The notes under the pieces are model-generated. The model saw only the letters and a program-made list of their open reading frames with translations, ran no database searches and was not told the origin of the DNA. From Margaritifera margaritifera (lineage: Eukaryota > Mollusca > Bivalvia > Unionida > Margaritiferidae), in the NCBI GenBank assembly GCA_029931535.1, contig JAQPZY010001244.1, forward strand, positions 1,474,501 to 1,538,500: a stretch of DNA of 64,000 bases. The letters are read 5' to 3'. Position numbers and translations under genes: made by a program. Positions 35,990 to 47,400 of this stretch are shown in pieces. Position 1 is the stretch's first letter; each line of letters opens with the position of its first letter.

Positions 35990-36504
35990 TGACTACGAGG
36001 CGGCTTTGCTCAGCGGGTTTAAGAGGAATCTGGTCAAATGATTGGTTTACATTAGCATTCCTAAGGTCTCCAAACCAAGAATCCCCAAGGTATTTCTTCG
36101 CGTTTTTCTAATCCTGTCTCCGAAGGGTTCGTTCCGATGGCTGTCTCTGCGACTGCCTCTTGATACCGGGCCTAATTTGTATCGTATCCCCAGACACGTG
36201 TCTTTAACTGAAAATCACCCCCCCCCACCCCACCCTCCCCGAGCGTCGGGGTAAAAAGCTTTTCATCTATCATGTATGAGCCGGTTTTGGTCAGCTTTTG
36301 CCGGTTTGCGCGTATTCCTGCGGAGAGTGGCAACAAACCGGTTTTGCGGCTTAACCCTGCTTAGGTGGCTTCACAACCACCTTTTACATCTGGAGAATGG
36401 GAACGAGGCTTGGGAATGGAAACGAGTCTTCGGAATGGAAACGAGGCTGTTTTTGATCGGTTTTGGTGTATCCCTAAAGGTGGTGCGGCTAAAGCAGCCC
36501 TTTA
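35990..36504. other. Stretch left of the first inverted repeat
   Basis: A C-rich block (36215-36240) is followed by a GC-moderate region with repeated GGAATGGAAACGAG-like units (36395-36450). The opposing frames at 36276-36584 and 36371-36592 are judged shadows of repetitive DNA. Confidence 0.35.
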
Positions 36505-37364
36505 CATCTACTAATGGACAATTTGAACTTCCCACAAACCCATGGTTGTTATTCGTCCAAATAACTTCATTGACGTCACAATGATTACACAACGTGTCAT
36601 CGCTAACGGCAAAGTCAGATACGGTTACAGGTTAACGAAACCGAATATTTTCTTCGATTTTTTTTATTACAAAGTTGCATGAATGACATACAAAATTAAA
36701 AGTGCAGATATGTTATTGATTGTTGAAACATCGTCGAGTGCTATTTCAGACTCTATCATTTTATATGAATCTGCACTTGCACATTTAGCCGGATGTTTGT
36801 CCACCAAAAAGAATTACTACGAATACCTCCGAGTCTCTTTCAGAGAGTATTAGTTATTCGACTCGCATCGGAAAGAGACGAGAATGATCCGAATGATGCT
36901 TCCCTAATCAAAACATTCTCAGCCTTTTTCATTGAATGCTAAAAGTTATTTGACTTGCGTCGTTTCCTGGTTCCCGGGCCGTGTGTAGCTACCACACATA
37001 TGTGGGTCCGGTACGAGCAAATCCACTGTTTCAAAATGGTGGCAGACTGGTTACGTCCTATTTTCATTATGCTGAAATTTGATTGTAAGACAAGAGAACC
37101 AGTACAATATGGTGGTCTTGTTACTTGCGAAAGACATTTCGAGCGCACGTTTGTTCATTCAGTCTCAATAAAAATTAAATTTAGAATACCCATTTTACAA
37201 AATTATGGTCACATATAGCACATCAATACTTAGGTATACAAGGCACAGTTATTAAAATGATTTAAAAGCATGTAACCTTACAGTTAAACCTGGCATAGGC
37301 AATACTGACTCTTTACTACCATATCAGTTTGTAAATGAACTGTATCAAGGCAACTCTGGAAACA

Positions 37365-37445
<81 letters not shown>
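37365..37445. repeat. (AT)n microsatellite
   Basis: About 80 bases of alternating A/T at the left of the CpG-rich patch. Confidence 0.95.
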
Positions 37446-37446
<1 letters not shown>

Positions 37447-37494
37447 CAACAAGAACAAAAATGTGTAAAGCATCTATTATTTTTTCCCTGAAAA

Positions 37495-37725
37495 AAGACT
37501 GCGCTACGAGACCTCTACCGGCGGCGCGACTTGCACTTTAAGGGTTAATAGTTAAATAAAAATTGTATACTGCGCAGAGTACATTTTTATATGCGCGACT
37601 TTAAACTAATTTGCGGGAGTTCTCGCGCATCACTGCTCTCCAGTGCGCTATGTCGTACAAATTTTGCCCGATTCGCGTAGACGCGCGCCCTGGCAGCATC
37701 TCTGAACGGGTAACCAATACAACGT
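37495..37725. other. CpG-rich patch between AT microsatellites
   Basis: About 230 bases with many CG dinucleotides (for example GGCGGCGCGACTTGC and GACGCGCGCC), in contrast to the AT-rich surroundings. It could be a promoter-like or young, unmethylated segment, or part of the enclosing element. No ORF or TATA box is linked to it. Confidence 0.4.
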
Positions 37726-37771
37726 AGCTGTTTTGTTGTGAAGGATACAAAAATATATCCACAATAATATG

Positions 37772-37772
<1 letters not shown>

Positions 37773-37856
<84 letters not shown>
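37773..37856. repeat. (AT)n microsatellite
   Basis: About 84 bases of A/T alternation with one C interruption. Confidence 0.95.
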
Positions 37857-37863
<7 letters not shown>

Positions 37864-38383
37864 AAACCACCGCTTTTTTTTTTTTTTTTTGGTATGTCAG
37901 AAACAATTGCTTAAAACCTTAAAATCTGGTTTAGTAGGGCTGAGCCAGCTTTAAAGTATTTTGCTCACGAGGATTTTGGTCACTTTATTTATACATACAG
38001 CAGTATGATTCTTTCTTTTTCCCTACTGCTGTATATATAATGACATTTGCTAACCAGTAACAATGGACCTGAAATTTTATAATTTTATTTATTATTTGTG
38101 GAAAAGTGACAAAAATATCAATACAAAAGTATTGTGCAATTTACAAATATACGTTCACCTCTATGGTGCGTCTTTTGAACTATTTATTTATCAAAATAAT
38201 AAAAATTAATCTCATAATTCAATATTAATGCTGAAATGGAACGTCTATGGATTCACCGTTGGGATACTGTCACACATATCTGAAAAGTTCTAATTATAGA
38301 TTATTTATAATCTTCATTGATAAATTCATAATATTAGTCAATTATACATATTTAAAGAGAAATAAAAATTGTTGTCTCTATTT

Positions 38384-38386
<3 letters not shown>

Positions 38387-38473
<87 letters not shown>
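38387..38473. repeat. (AT)n microsatellite
   Basis: About 86 bases. It creates an artefactual Ile-Tyr frame. Confidence 0.95.
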
Positions 38474-38475
<2 letters not shown>

Positions 38476-39649
38476 GTATATAGGTATTGTTTTACTTTCA
38501 CTATGAATGAAACACCTCAGCTCACTGGATGCAATGCTGCGCATGCTCAGCAGTTAGCATTCAGAGAAGGAAACTGAAAGAAATCCGGTTGTTTCACACT
38601 CTAGGAGATGAGCTATTCTATATCTGAGACTACTCTATTCAATTTATGGGTACAGTACTGATTTATTATATCTTTTTGTCCAAGAAAGGAAGTACTCTTC
38701 TACGTAAAGAATAAAAGCAGCCCCAAAACATACATCCGTCAAAAACCAAATCTAACGAGGAGGATGCTCCAGCGTCCTCTAATAATCATACAAGGACATG
38801 AACTTCAAGCTCCAGTGAGTACTATGACCCATTCGGAATATCCTTGTCTCTTTCCGATGCTAGTCGAATACCTTCGACTCTCTAAAAGAGACTCTGAGGT
38901 ATTCGTATTTGGTAAGTGTTTGGTGGACGAACATCCGGCTAGATATGCGAAGACCATATTTTTATAAAATTATAAGTCTTGAAAATAGCACTCAACGACG
39001 TTTCAACATTCAATGAAATCCTTGAAAATATACTGAAGAAATTATTCGGTTTCATTTGTCTGTAACTAATGCTTGTTTTGCGTTATTGATTGTCGTCATC
39101 TAGTATTTGTGACGTCGATGAAGTTATTTTGACTTAATAGCGTATGGCTCGAGGGCAGTTCAAAAATGGTCATTATTTACATCCGAGGTTTTTCCTGCAT
39201 GCGACGGAAGAGGCCGATGGTGTTCCGAGTGTAGTACCACGTACACTACGAAGCGTGAAATTATTTTCCATGATTAACCCACATGTATTTTGATGCAGGG
39301 TTTTAGTATTGGCTTGAGTTTGAATTAGCATGGTGGTGGGATATTGCCTGTGTTCCCTTTTTTTCTGAAAAAAGAGTCCGATGTCAGCTCCAAAACTGAG
39401 CAACTTGTATCAAAACGACGTTTGTAAGCGGTTTTTGTCCGTCGTTACGTTCAGCCATCACTTCTTGACAAATGGAGACTAATTTTGCGAGCACATGACA
39501 ATGTAACCAACAGCAAAACGTAGCACTTAAATGGCTAGGATCTACAGCAGAATTAACTGTAAACAGTGCAGAATTAGGTGAGTAGAGGAGTATTGTTATT
39601 AAGACATGACGAAGCAGAATGTATCATTTCGGCCCTACTACACAACGCA

Positions 39650-41755
39650 AAGACGATGCAGTGACGTTTTAAACTGACAATATACAATATACATCTATTG
39701 AAAAATGTTGAATGTTGATACAAAATTTATAAGAAAATAAAAATAAGAATTATAAATGCTTGTATGGTCTATGTGTTGATCGTTCTTTTTATTTTTCAAT
39801 GTCTGCTTGCACTCAACGTTGTAATAAATTATGGTAAATGTTCAGAAATGTCTTTTGTGAACAACAAAAAATGGAACCTTCTTTTCATTAGTTGTAACAT
39901 ATTTTATCTCATTTAATAATAACGCAGAACGTTCCACGGGAGTATATATTTTTTATGTACATATCAGTGTTGCACATAGGATCCCAAGGGCAGGGGAAAC
40001 TGTGTCCCCATCCCTCCAAATTTGGTGGACACACAACATTTTAGAGAGGATAAGGAAAATAATAATACATAATGCACTAATAGTGCTATAAAAATGAGAT
40101 AATATTATTTGCCAAAACAGTTTTGCCACCTTAACTTTGGACATTTACATTATTGAAAAAAAGTTGTTATCATGTGCTCAAGTAACTCATGAAAACATTA
40201 ACATGTTTGAATATCTGTTTAACCGGAAATGAGCTGCACCATGGAATTTTCCTTTCTGGATCTTACTTTCATTTAACTTTAGTGTACACTCATTGTCTAC
40301 CAGCATTTATTATAATAAATACCTATGTTTTCAGATTTTTTTTTCTTTCCAAACAAACAAATCGTTAATTAAATGACATTGTCTATTTGTATAAATTTAG
40401 TGTCTTTAGCCATTATTTCATCCTCAAAATAAACTAAATCTTCCTTGCCATAGGGGTGACATTAACCTTGAAAATATGTTACACTAACGGCAGTCAAATA
40501 CTTTATATTGCACTTCGGCAGGCTACCACAAACCATGAATGTTTTCATTGCCAGATACATTGTTTTAAAACAGATATTCGTTCCCATCTTAGAGTTTTTA
40601 TCATCTTTTGCCGCTTTGGCCATTGCTAGCGCCAACAGAGACATGGATGGACATCCACTAATGAAAAGTTGTAAGCGTATTTTCTTTTTTTCTTTCTTAC
40701 GAAAAGTGTGCACAGGGTCAAGATTTGGGGACAAAACTTGCTGGAAACCAGCAAGTCCGTGCTCAGTGTGCAAACACTGCATATGATAAGTATTTGGAAA
40801 AGAGGAGCAAGTAATGTCCATGATTCAACCCTGGCCTTTTGACGTTCTCTGTCAGGCATGATTTATAAATGATAAATTATATCCAGATACAGTATATAGT
40901 CCATTTATTGATAAAAAATATGAGCACAATACAATACAGTGACTGACAAATATTACCAGGGTTCTCAATATATTGCAAAACTGAAGAGTCATTTAAAACA
41001 ATGTATCTCGATGAAAACAATGAAGGTAGTCTGCTGAGTTGCAATATAAAGTCTTTGACCGCCACTAGTGTAACATATTTTCAAGGTTACAGTCACACCT
41101 ACACCAGGGAAGATTTAATTTATTCTGACCCTGAATTCATGATAAAAGAGACTCATTTATGCAAATACACATTTTGGCAATTAATTAATTAATGATTTAT
41201 TAATTTGAACAGAAAAGTAATTAAGAGAACATGGGTATTTATTATAATAAATGCTGGTTGATAATGAGTGAACACTAAATTTAATGAGAGCAAGATCCTG
41301 AAAGGAAAATTCCGTGGTGCAGCTCATTTGAGGTTAACCAGATATTCAAACATCCTAATGTTTTCATGAGCTACCTGATCACATGATAAAATGTTTATGG
41401 CAATCATGTAAGTGTCCAAGGAAAAATATAACAAAGTTAAGGTGGCAAAGCTGTCGAAGCAAATAAGATTCTCATTTTTATAGCACTATTAGTGCATTAT
41501 GTACTACAATTTTCCTTTGTCCTTTAAAATGTTTTTTGTTTCACCAAATTTGGAGGCTGAGGGATACAGTGTCCCCTGCCCTTGGGATCCTAGGTACAAC
41601 ACTGGTTGAGTGCAGATAGACTTTTAGAAAAAGAACGATCAACACATAGATAATACAAATATTTATAATTCTTATATATTTATTTTTATAAAGTTTGTAT
41701 CAACATTTAATATTTTCAAGTATTGTCAGTTTAAAACGTTTCTGTATCGTCTTTG
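39650..41755. repeat. Inverted repeat pair, arms about 0.75-0.9 kb
   Basis: The left arm 39650-40580 matches the reverse complement of the right arm 40985-41755. Shared blocks in order include ACGTTTTAAACTGACAATA, TATGTGTTGATCGTTCTTTT, GGGATCC-type GGATCCCAAGGGCAGGGGA, CATAATGCACTAATAGTGCT, GCCACCTTAACTTT and CTTTATATTGCA. A third, direct copy of the arm's inner part is at 48810-49435. The loop is about 400 bp. No complete transposase was found. Confidence 0.8.
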
Positions 41756-41875
41756 CCCTGTCTTTGCATGTCTTGGACCATCTTTGTTTGTCTTTGCATG
41801 TCCTTTCCCATCTTTGTGCATCTTTGCCCATCTTTGTGTGTTTTTGCACATCTTTGTGGTGTTGACTTGGACTCT
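41755..41875. repeat. Short-period minisatellite, CATCTTTG units
   Basis: Diverged CATCTTTG and GTCTTTGCATG units repeat at 10-17 bp intervals. Confidence 0.75.
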
Positions 41876-41879
41876 GTCT

Positions 41880-42476
41880 TTTGAAAGGGTATTTTTGATA
41901 TTTTCTGAATTAAAATTTTGGCATATTTTCATTTGTAATAGGTGTAATGTATACCGGTATGCGCGTTATCTGGAGCACTTTAATGAATGTAATTGTAGTA
42001 CAAAATCACATTTAAATATACAAACCAATGCATGTAAAATGACTGAGCAAAGCAAGGTCATTTAAAAATGATCAAAATATGAATATGTGATATTTAAGCA
42101 TTGGTTCAAAATAAAATGATATACATGTAGCTAAGGAGGTTCTTCACTCTCAGAATGTAATGGACATTAACAAACATTCCTGAAACATTGCTGTATGTTA
42201 AAATTTGCAAAAGACCTTATCATGGGAACCTGTTTAGCCCCGATAAGCAAGTCACTTGTAGTAAGAAAAGAAGAAAAAAAATCCCATGTCTTTGTTGGCA
42301 CTTTGAATGCAAATTGTGCTGTATTGCAACAAATCTCCATGACAATGCATGGTCTCACTGTATGCACTAGATGTCACACAAGTCAACTGTGCTCTGTACG
42401 TTTTGTCTTTGCTATTGATTTTCCATCTGTTTAATGAGGCAGGTTTTAGTCAGATGTGTGTGTGGAAGTTTGATGT
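41880..42476. other. Stretch with no supported gene
   Basis: AT-rich. Overlapping frames at 42167-42434 show no motif. Confidence 0.4.
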
Positions 42477-42632
42477 TATATTTGTAGACATACCAGTAGA
42501 CTACACCCACCAAAATTCAGTTTTTGATATGACATTTGTAGACATACCAGTACACTACACACATCAAAATTCAGTTTTATGTGACATTTGTAGACATACC
42601 AATACACTACACCCACCAAAATTCAGTTCTCA
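42477..42632. repeat. Tandem repeat of about 55 bp, three copies
   Basis: Each unit carries ATTTGTAGACATACCAGTA, then CTACACxCACCAAAATTCAG. The copies differ by a few bases and small indels. Confidence 0.88.
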
Positions 42633-42639
42633 ACTGCTG

Positions 42640-43320
42640 TAACTAATGTAAGCCCATGGTTGAGCAAATCCCATAGCCTGACATCCTGGACTATTCATTT
42701 TCAAAGTCGGGCAAGTAAACTTTTCCCAGTCAATAGTCTGAGACAAGCACTTTTTTCCTATTTTAATAAAGTCGGGCAAGTGCTTATTTTCATGCCATAA
42801 TCACATTATCTACCTTTATCTGGCCATTCATACCCTCCGGGTGTAATGAATACTTGATTTTACCCCTCTCTGTGTATTTATTTACATCCTGTATTGCACC
42901 TACTGGTGGTCATTGATAACTGTTGCATGAACACATGTTCTATATTATCGCTTGACTGCATATTGGGCTAAGGGACCAAAGTATTAGCCAATCAAAACAT
43001 GTGAAACAAAATAAAGCCGGTATCATTAATTAGCAGTGTTTTAAACGACTTTGTTGTATTGTGTTTACTCAAACCAGATCCTCACAAATGAAGCACCCTT
43101 TGATTTTAATCCAGTGAGTCAATCCAATTAAATTAATGAAAAGCACTTTACCATCATTAGTGTCGGTTCCCTTTATGAACTGATTAAATGGCAGTAATGA
43201 TTCTTTAATTTTAAATTGATTATACAGAGGATTAACTGCCACGTCCAACATTGCATTTGAAGCAAAACAATTATAGTGAATTACGCTAATTAAGCAGCTG
43301 TCTCTGTTGATATTTAAAGG
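42640..43320. other. Stretch with no supported gene
   Basis: Contains two GTCGGGCAAGT motifs (near 42706 and 42770) that look like part of a small dispersed repeat. No exon is supported. Confidence 0.4.
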
Positions 43321-43325
43321 ATGAA

Positions 43326-43556
43326 ATGTATGTTATGATAACTTTAGAAGTAGTTGTCAAGCAAGGTGATATTTACTATGTGGATAAAATGAGTTTACTA
43401 AATTATTTTCACAAGGAAGTTAATAAGGAAGATTCGGCAAAGGAAAATTCATGTGAAAGTGGAGGGGTAAAATGTAAGATTACCTCTGAATGTGAGGTAA
43501 CTATTTGTCCAAAGAGATATAAGCCAGACTGTGGCAGCAAAAAATGTCAAATATGA
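43326..43556 (+). CDS. Unrecognised ORF
   Basis: An open frame of 76 codons with a Cys-rich C-terminal half (CESGGVKCKITSECEVTICP). Cys spacing is irregular and no signal peptide is obvious. The frame could be part of a transposon-derived gene or a chance frame. No splice signals tie it to neighbours. Confidence 0.2.
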   Translation: MYVMITLEVVVKQGDIYYVDKMSLLNYFHKEVNKEDSAKENSCESGGVKCKITSECEVTICPKRYKPDCGSKKCQI

Positions 43557-43699
43557 CACTACTAAGATACAAAGAAATTTTCACCCACATTGGGTTGATA
43601 GATATCCCAGGCTTGAATTCATTGACTCGGAAGAAAAAATGTTTTGTAGTTATTGACAAATTCAGGATTGAACCAATCAAGTCTTATGACAGTTCTGGA

Positions 43700-44060
43700 C
43701 CTCACAAGGCCTACATGTATATATCCCTCAAGAACTTGCGCCTTGATAACTCGTCCCTCAAGAACTTGCGCCTTGATAACTCGGAAATCCACTATAATGC
43801 AGGGTCAGGCATGGATCCCATTTTTTCCCCCTGGAAAATACCAAAAGAATTGGCTTCTATTTGTGCAACATGAAGAAAATCGCTATCAGAATTAGTAAAT
43901 GAAACCTTGATATATCGCTCATTTTATTGTCTAAAATGGCAGTTAGTACCCAGAACTTTAGAATCAGTATCGTGAAATTCACAAGTTTTAATAAGAAATC
44001 ACATTTTGTTAGATTTTTTGGGAAAAAAATATTGATCAATACACTGTAAATTACAATATA
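43700..44060 (-). repeat. Dispersed repeat family, copy 1
   Basis: On the minus strand this matches 61030-61330 on the plus strand, including frames of similar protein sequence (FLLKLVNFTILILKFWVLTA here, FLLKVVNFMMLFIHFWALTV there). The similarity extends beyond the ORF into GGTATTTT-AAAAAATGGGAT blocks. The conserved hydrophobic frame may be the end of a mobile-element gene. Confidence 0.65.
43724..43783. repeat. 30-bp perfect tandem duplication
   Basis: TCCCTCAAGAACTTGCGCCT and the next ten bases occur twice without a mismatch. It lies inside copy 1 of the dispersed repeat and is absent from copy 2. Confidence 0.95.
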
Positions 44061-44339
44061 CAATGAAAATATTGATCAGAGAAACATAATTTATCATCAG
44101 ATTTCTTTCCATTGCACAGGCAGTCACCTGCTAAAAGGCATATTTCTATCTGAAATTGACACACGTTTACATGCTCAAAATGACTGAGCCTTATTCGTTG
44201 TCAAGGTTTGTTGCTCTCGTTTTTAATTTGGTGAAGTATTTTTGTCAGAAAAACTGGAAGGATATGCCCACTCAATTGTTTTGAACTGTACTTAACGAGA
44301 GTTGACAGTGTCTCGCCAGGCATGATACAGTATAGTACT

Positions 44340-44532
44340 TGTCTTCATTTCAGATTTCCTCAAATATGCCTTGTGATGGGGCAGGCTACACTTATACGAA
44401 TCTGGAAGCCAGCAGTACTGTTGTGTATTGTGGTTATGATCTTTCTCATCTACATGGAGTTTGCAGTTCATATGCATCCGACTTTCGAAAGCATGACAAT
44501 CTCCAGCTATCAGCACTTTGAAAGATCGAAAC
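44340..44532 (+). CDS. Possible first coding exon of a type II membrane protein
   Basis: An acceptor-like TTTCATTTCAG precedes an open frame in which Met begins a short basic head (MGQATLIRIWK) and a strong TM segment (AVLLCIVVMIFLIYMEFAV), then a polar stem. This is the usual layout of a Golgi glycosyltransferase or sulfotransferase N-terminus. A donor (AAG|GTTTGC) after the KHGK codons is weak, and the frame also runs on to a stop at 44567. No downstream catalytic exon was recognised, so this may be coincidental. Confidence 0.3.
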
Positions 44533-45839
44533 ACGGCAAGGTTTGCAAGTTTATTCCTACATTCTAATTAATATTTACAAGTAGAAAAATGCAAATGCAA
44601 AACAAAATGTATCTACCTTTGTATATAGCTGTAACTTAACCTAGTAAAATGCTACAAAATACAATATTGCTACTGCTGTTAAAGATTGATTTTTTGCTCA
44701 CTGGCCATAATTCCAGATCAGCTTATCATGCCTATGGTATGGTCCTATTTTCAACTTCTCAAAAACCCTGGATCAGTTTCAGCAAAACTTTGTTGATAGC
44801 ATCAGGGCATAATGGTCTTTCAAATTTATACAAATGATACAAATCTTTCATCAAATATGGACACCATTATTAAAACTAGAAATGTCTCTAACGACTTCTT
44901 GTCAAAACCACTGAACAGAATTTGATACAATTTGACAGAAAGCATTTTGGTGTGAAGGCCTTTAAAGATTCTAGTGCTCCAGCTAGAATCTGAAAAGGGG
45001 AGGGCACAGAGAGCATGAATCTCTTGAAAAAGTGCAGTTAATTTCATGTCATTGTACTGGAGACAAGACATACCCAGTTTTCAAAACGGTACCAAATAAT
45101 AACAATATACCATGCTGCTTCATTTAATTAACTTTATGAAATTTAACTGTAAAATAAGAATTGTAGAAACAATTATGTTTGCTGTCACTGGATATAAGAG
45201 GATTTTTTTCTTGCATTGCATCTTGATTAAGCAACAGTTTACATCCACTGTGGATTTTGAATAATATCTAAATCTAAAGGTGCCCTTATATGAATATTTT
45301 TAATATGTCGGGACTTTCCACAAACTAGTCCAAATCTGACTTTAATAAAAAAAAATTGATTGCTGATCTCATCTACTGTAACCACTTGCTTAGAAAACTT
45401 TCAAGCCATATTGGCAAAGTCAATTCCAGACTGCACACTGTGAGTAACACAGTACAGAGACAGCATACTGATCCAGAAAGGCACAGTACAGAAAAAAAAT
45501 AGAGTGGCAATTTAACAAAGGAAATAATGAGGGGGCATAAACTGAAGGCCATATATAGGTTGAGGGCACCACACCCTTATGTACCTGCCTAGCTGGAACA
45601 CTGGATTCTTCAAATGATGTCAATACATCTTTAAATATAGCTGCCAATACTAGAAATAGGAAAAACCTTTAAATAGCTTCTTCTCAAAAACTGCTCAACA
45701 ATATTTGACCAAATCTGAGAGAAAGCCTCCTGGCATAAAAACTTTCACATATATTTAGTTAATGCCAATCCAATACAAGGTTCACACAGGTCTTGAAAAC
45801 CCTTTGAATTTGATGTCTGGTCTAAAAAAAACCTTGAAA

Positions 45840-46215
45840 ATTTATACACGTGGGAAAAGTCCTTGAAAAGTCCATACATTTGCTTTGACAGACCTTTAAA
45901 AGCCCTTGACAAGTCTGTTCATTTGCTTTGACAGACCTTTAAAACCCTTGAACAGTCCATACATTTACTTTGACAGACCTTTAAAAGCCCTTGACAAGTT
46001 CATACATTTGCTTTGACAGACCTTTACAACCCTTGAAAAGTCCATACATTTGCTTTGACAGACCTTTAAAAGCCCTTGACAAGTCTGTACATTTGCCTTG
46101 ACAGACCTTTACAACCCTTGAAAAGTCCATACATTTACTTTGACAGACCTTTAAAAGCCCTTGACAAGTAAAACCCTTGAAAAGTCCATACATTTACTTT
46201 GACAGTCCTTTAAAA
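45840..46215. repeat. Minisatellite of about 43-bp units
   Basis: Unit: CTTTGACAGACCTTTAAAA, then CCCTTGAAAAGTCCATACAT, repeated about nine times with alternating ACAAGTCTGT and AAAAGTCCAT versions. This gives a higher-order dimer pattern. The 70-codon minus frame across it is an artefact. Confidence 0.9.
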
Positions 46216-46843
46216 GCTCTCGAATGTTGGTAATAATATACTTATTAATATTACCGTAAGTGTTTCAGTTTTACCTATTTATTTTTATTTTTTTTTGGAA
46301 AACTGTGTTAACAATCTTTCAAATCCTTCATTTTATCATGCATTGCATTTATTTGGATACCTTCGGTATTATCTTTGTTTTATGGCCAGGCTGTGATATG
46401 TTTTAACTTGAGCTTTACAAAGCATAGTTTATGGGTTACCATTGTTAAACCAGTAGATGCCAATGGCAGATGAAATATTGTGAACTTGGACTTCATCGTC
46501 TGCTTCAGCAATGGGGAAATGCAAGTTCAATCGCAAATGGATCATAGATCCCAAAGATGGATTATAGAGTTCAAAGGGGATAGGTCCATGGCACTCTGTG
46601 TTTTGTGTAATGAGTAATGGAGTTTGGGGTAAATGGTGGAGTATATTCTTTTTTTGCATATGAGAAGTAAAATAAACCATGCATTGGTGACAACTTTGGA
46701 ACCATCTGATCAGTCATTGATGACTTCTTATTTGAAGACAGATTCTGAGAAAAATCATATCAGTCAGCTAAAAATCCACCTTCTGCCCCTTATAAATCAA
46801 AACCTGTATTTGGGGCCAATCTCCCTCCCACACAATCACAGTT

Positions 46844-47086
46844 AGGGACCGACCATTTAATCTCCTTGCCTGTGGGGGGTGGGGGGAGCACATTTTCTTT
46901 TGAACCAGAATTTTTTTTCTTTCTTTTATCTCAAGATAAAAAAAAATTTCAATACATATGATGGATAGAATAAGTTCTTTTTTCAACATATTTGGGAACC
47001 CCACATTTTTTAAAATATATTCCAGCCACTCCATCCTCCCCATCCCATTTCACCACCCACCACGGAAAATTAAATGGATGGTCACT
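46844..47086. mobile_element. Short MITE with terminal inverted repeats
   Basis: The left end GGGACCGACCATTTAATCTC and the right end, read inward, GTGACCATCCATTTAATTTT are imperfect inverted copies of about 35 bp. Both are followed by a G-rich tract (GTGGGGGGTGG and GTGGTGGGTGG). The element is about 240 bp and noncoding. A TTA duplication at the edges is possible but not certain. Confidence 0.65.
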
Positions 47087-47282
47087 TTAAGCTGAGAATC
47101 TCAGTGGGAAGGCAGAAGCAACAGGGCTGTTAGCATTTACCATTCAGTCAAACTGTCGTTGGAAAAAATCTAAAGAAAAGGCCCAGGAATTAAATTTATC
47201 TGGAATAAAAATTGAATGATATGGTAGAATCCTAGAAGAAGTAAAATGTAGAGATTGGACATAGCTTGAAAGATACAATATA

Positions 47283-47400
47283 GTGATTTGTAATGACAGT
47301 ATCTTTTTGTAATGACAATATCTTTTTCTAATGACAGTATCTTTTTGTTGACAGTATCTTTTTGTAATGACAGTATCTTTTTGTTGATAGTGTCATTGTT
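47283..47400. repeat. Minisatellite of about 16-21 bp, six units
   Basis: TAATGACAGTATCTTTTTG repeats, with shorter TTGACAGTATCTTTTTG variants. Confidence 0.9.

Larger units (their letters stand above)
36505..39178. mobile_element. 2.7-kb element with long diverged inverted arms
   Basis: The left arm (36505-36905) and right arm (38840-39178) are inverted copies. They share AATAACTTCAT-GACGTCACAA, ACGAAACCGAATA, TCGAGTGCTATTT, GCCGGATGTTTGTCCACCAA, GAATACCTC and CATCGGAAAGAGAC-like blocks. The interior holds three long AT microsatellites and a CpG-rich patch, no transposase. This is either a foldback or MITE-like transposon, or an old inverted duplication. Confidence 0.65.

Noticed and set aside
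38560..38585. Interferon-response-like element (GGAAACTGAAAG)
   Set aside because: A single short match in repeat-rich DNA with no linked gene.
45840..47400. CRISPR-like arrays
   Set aside because: The repeats are contiguous minisatellites without unique spacers, in animal DNA.
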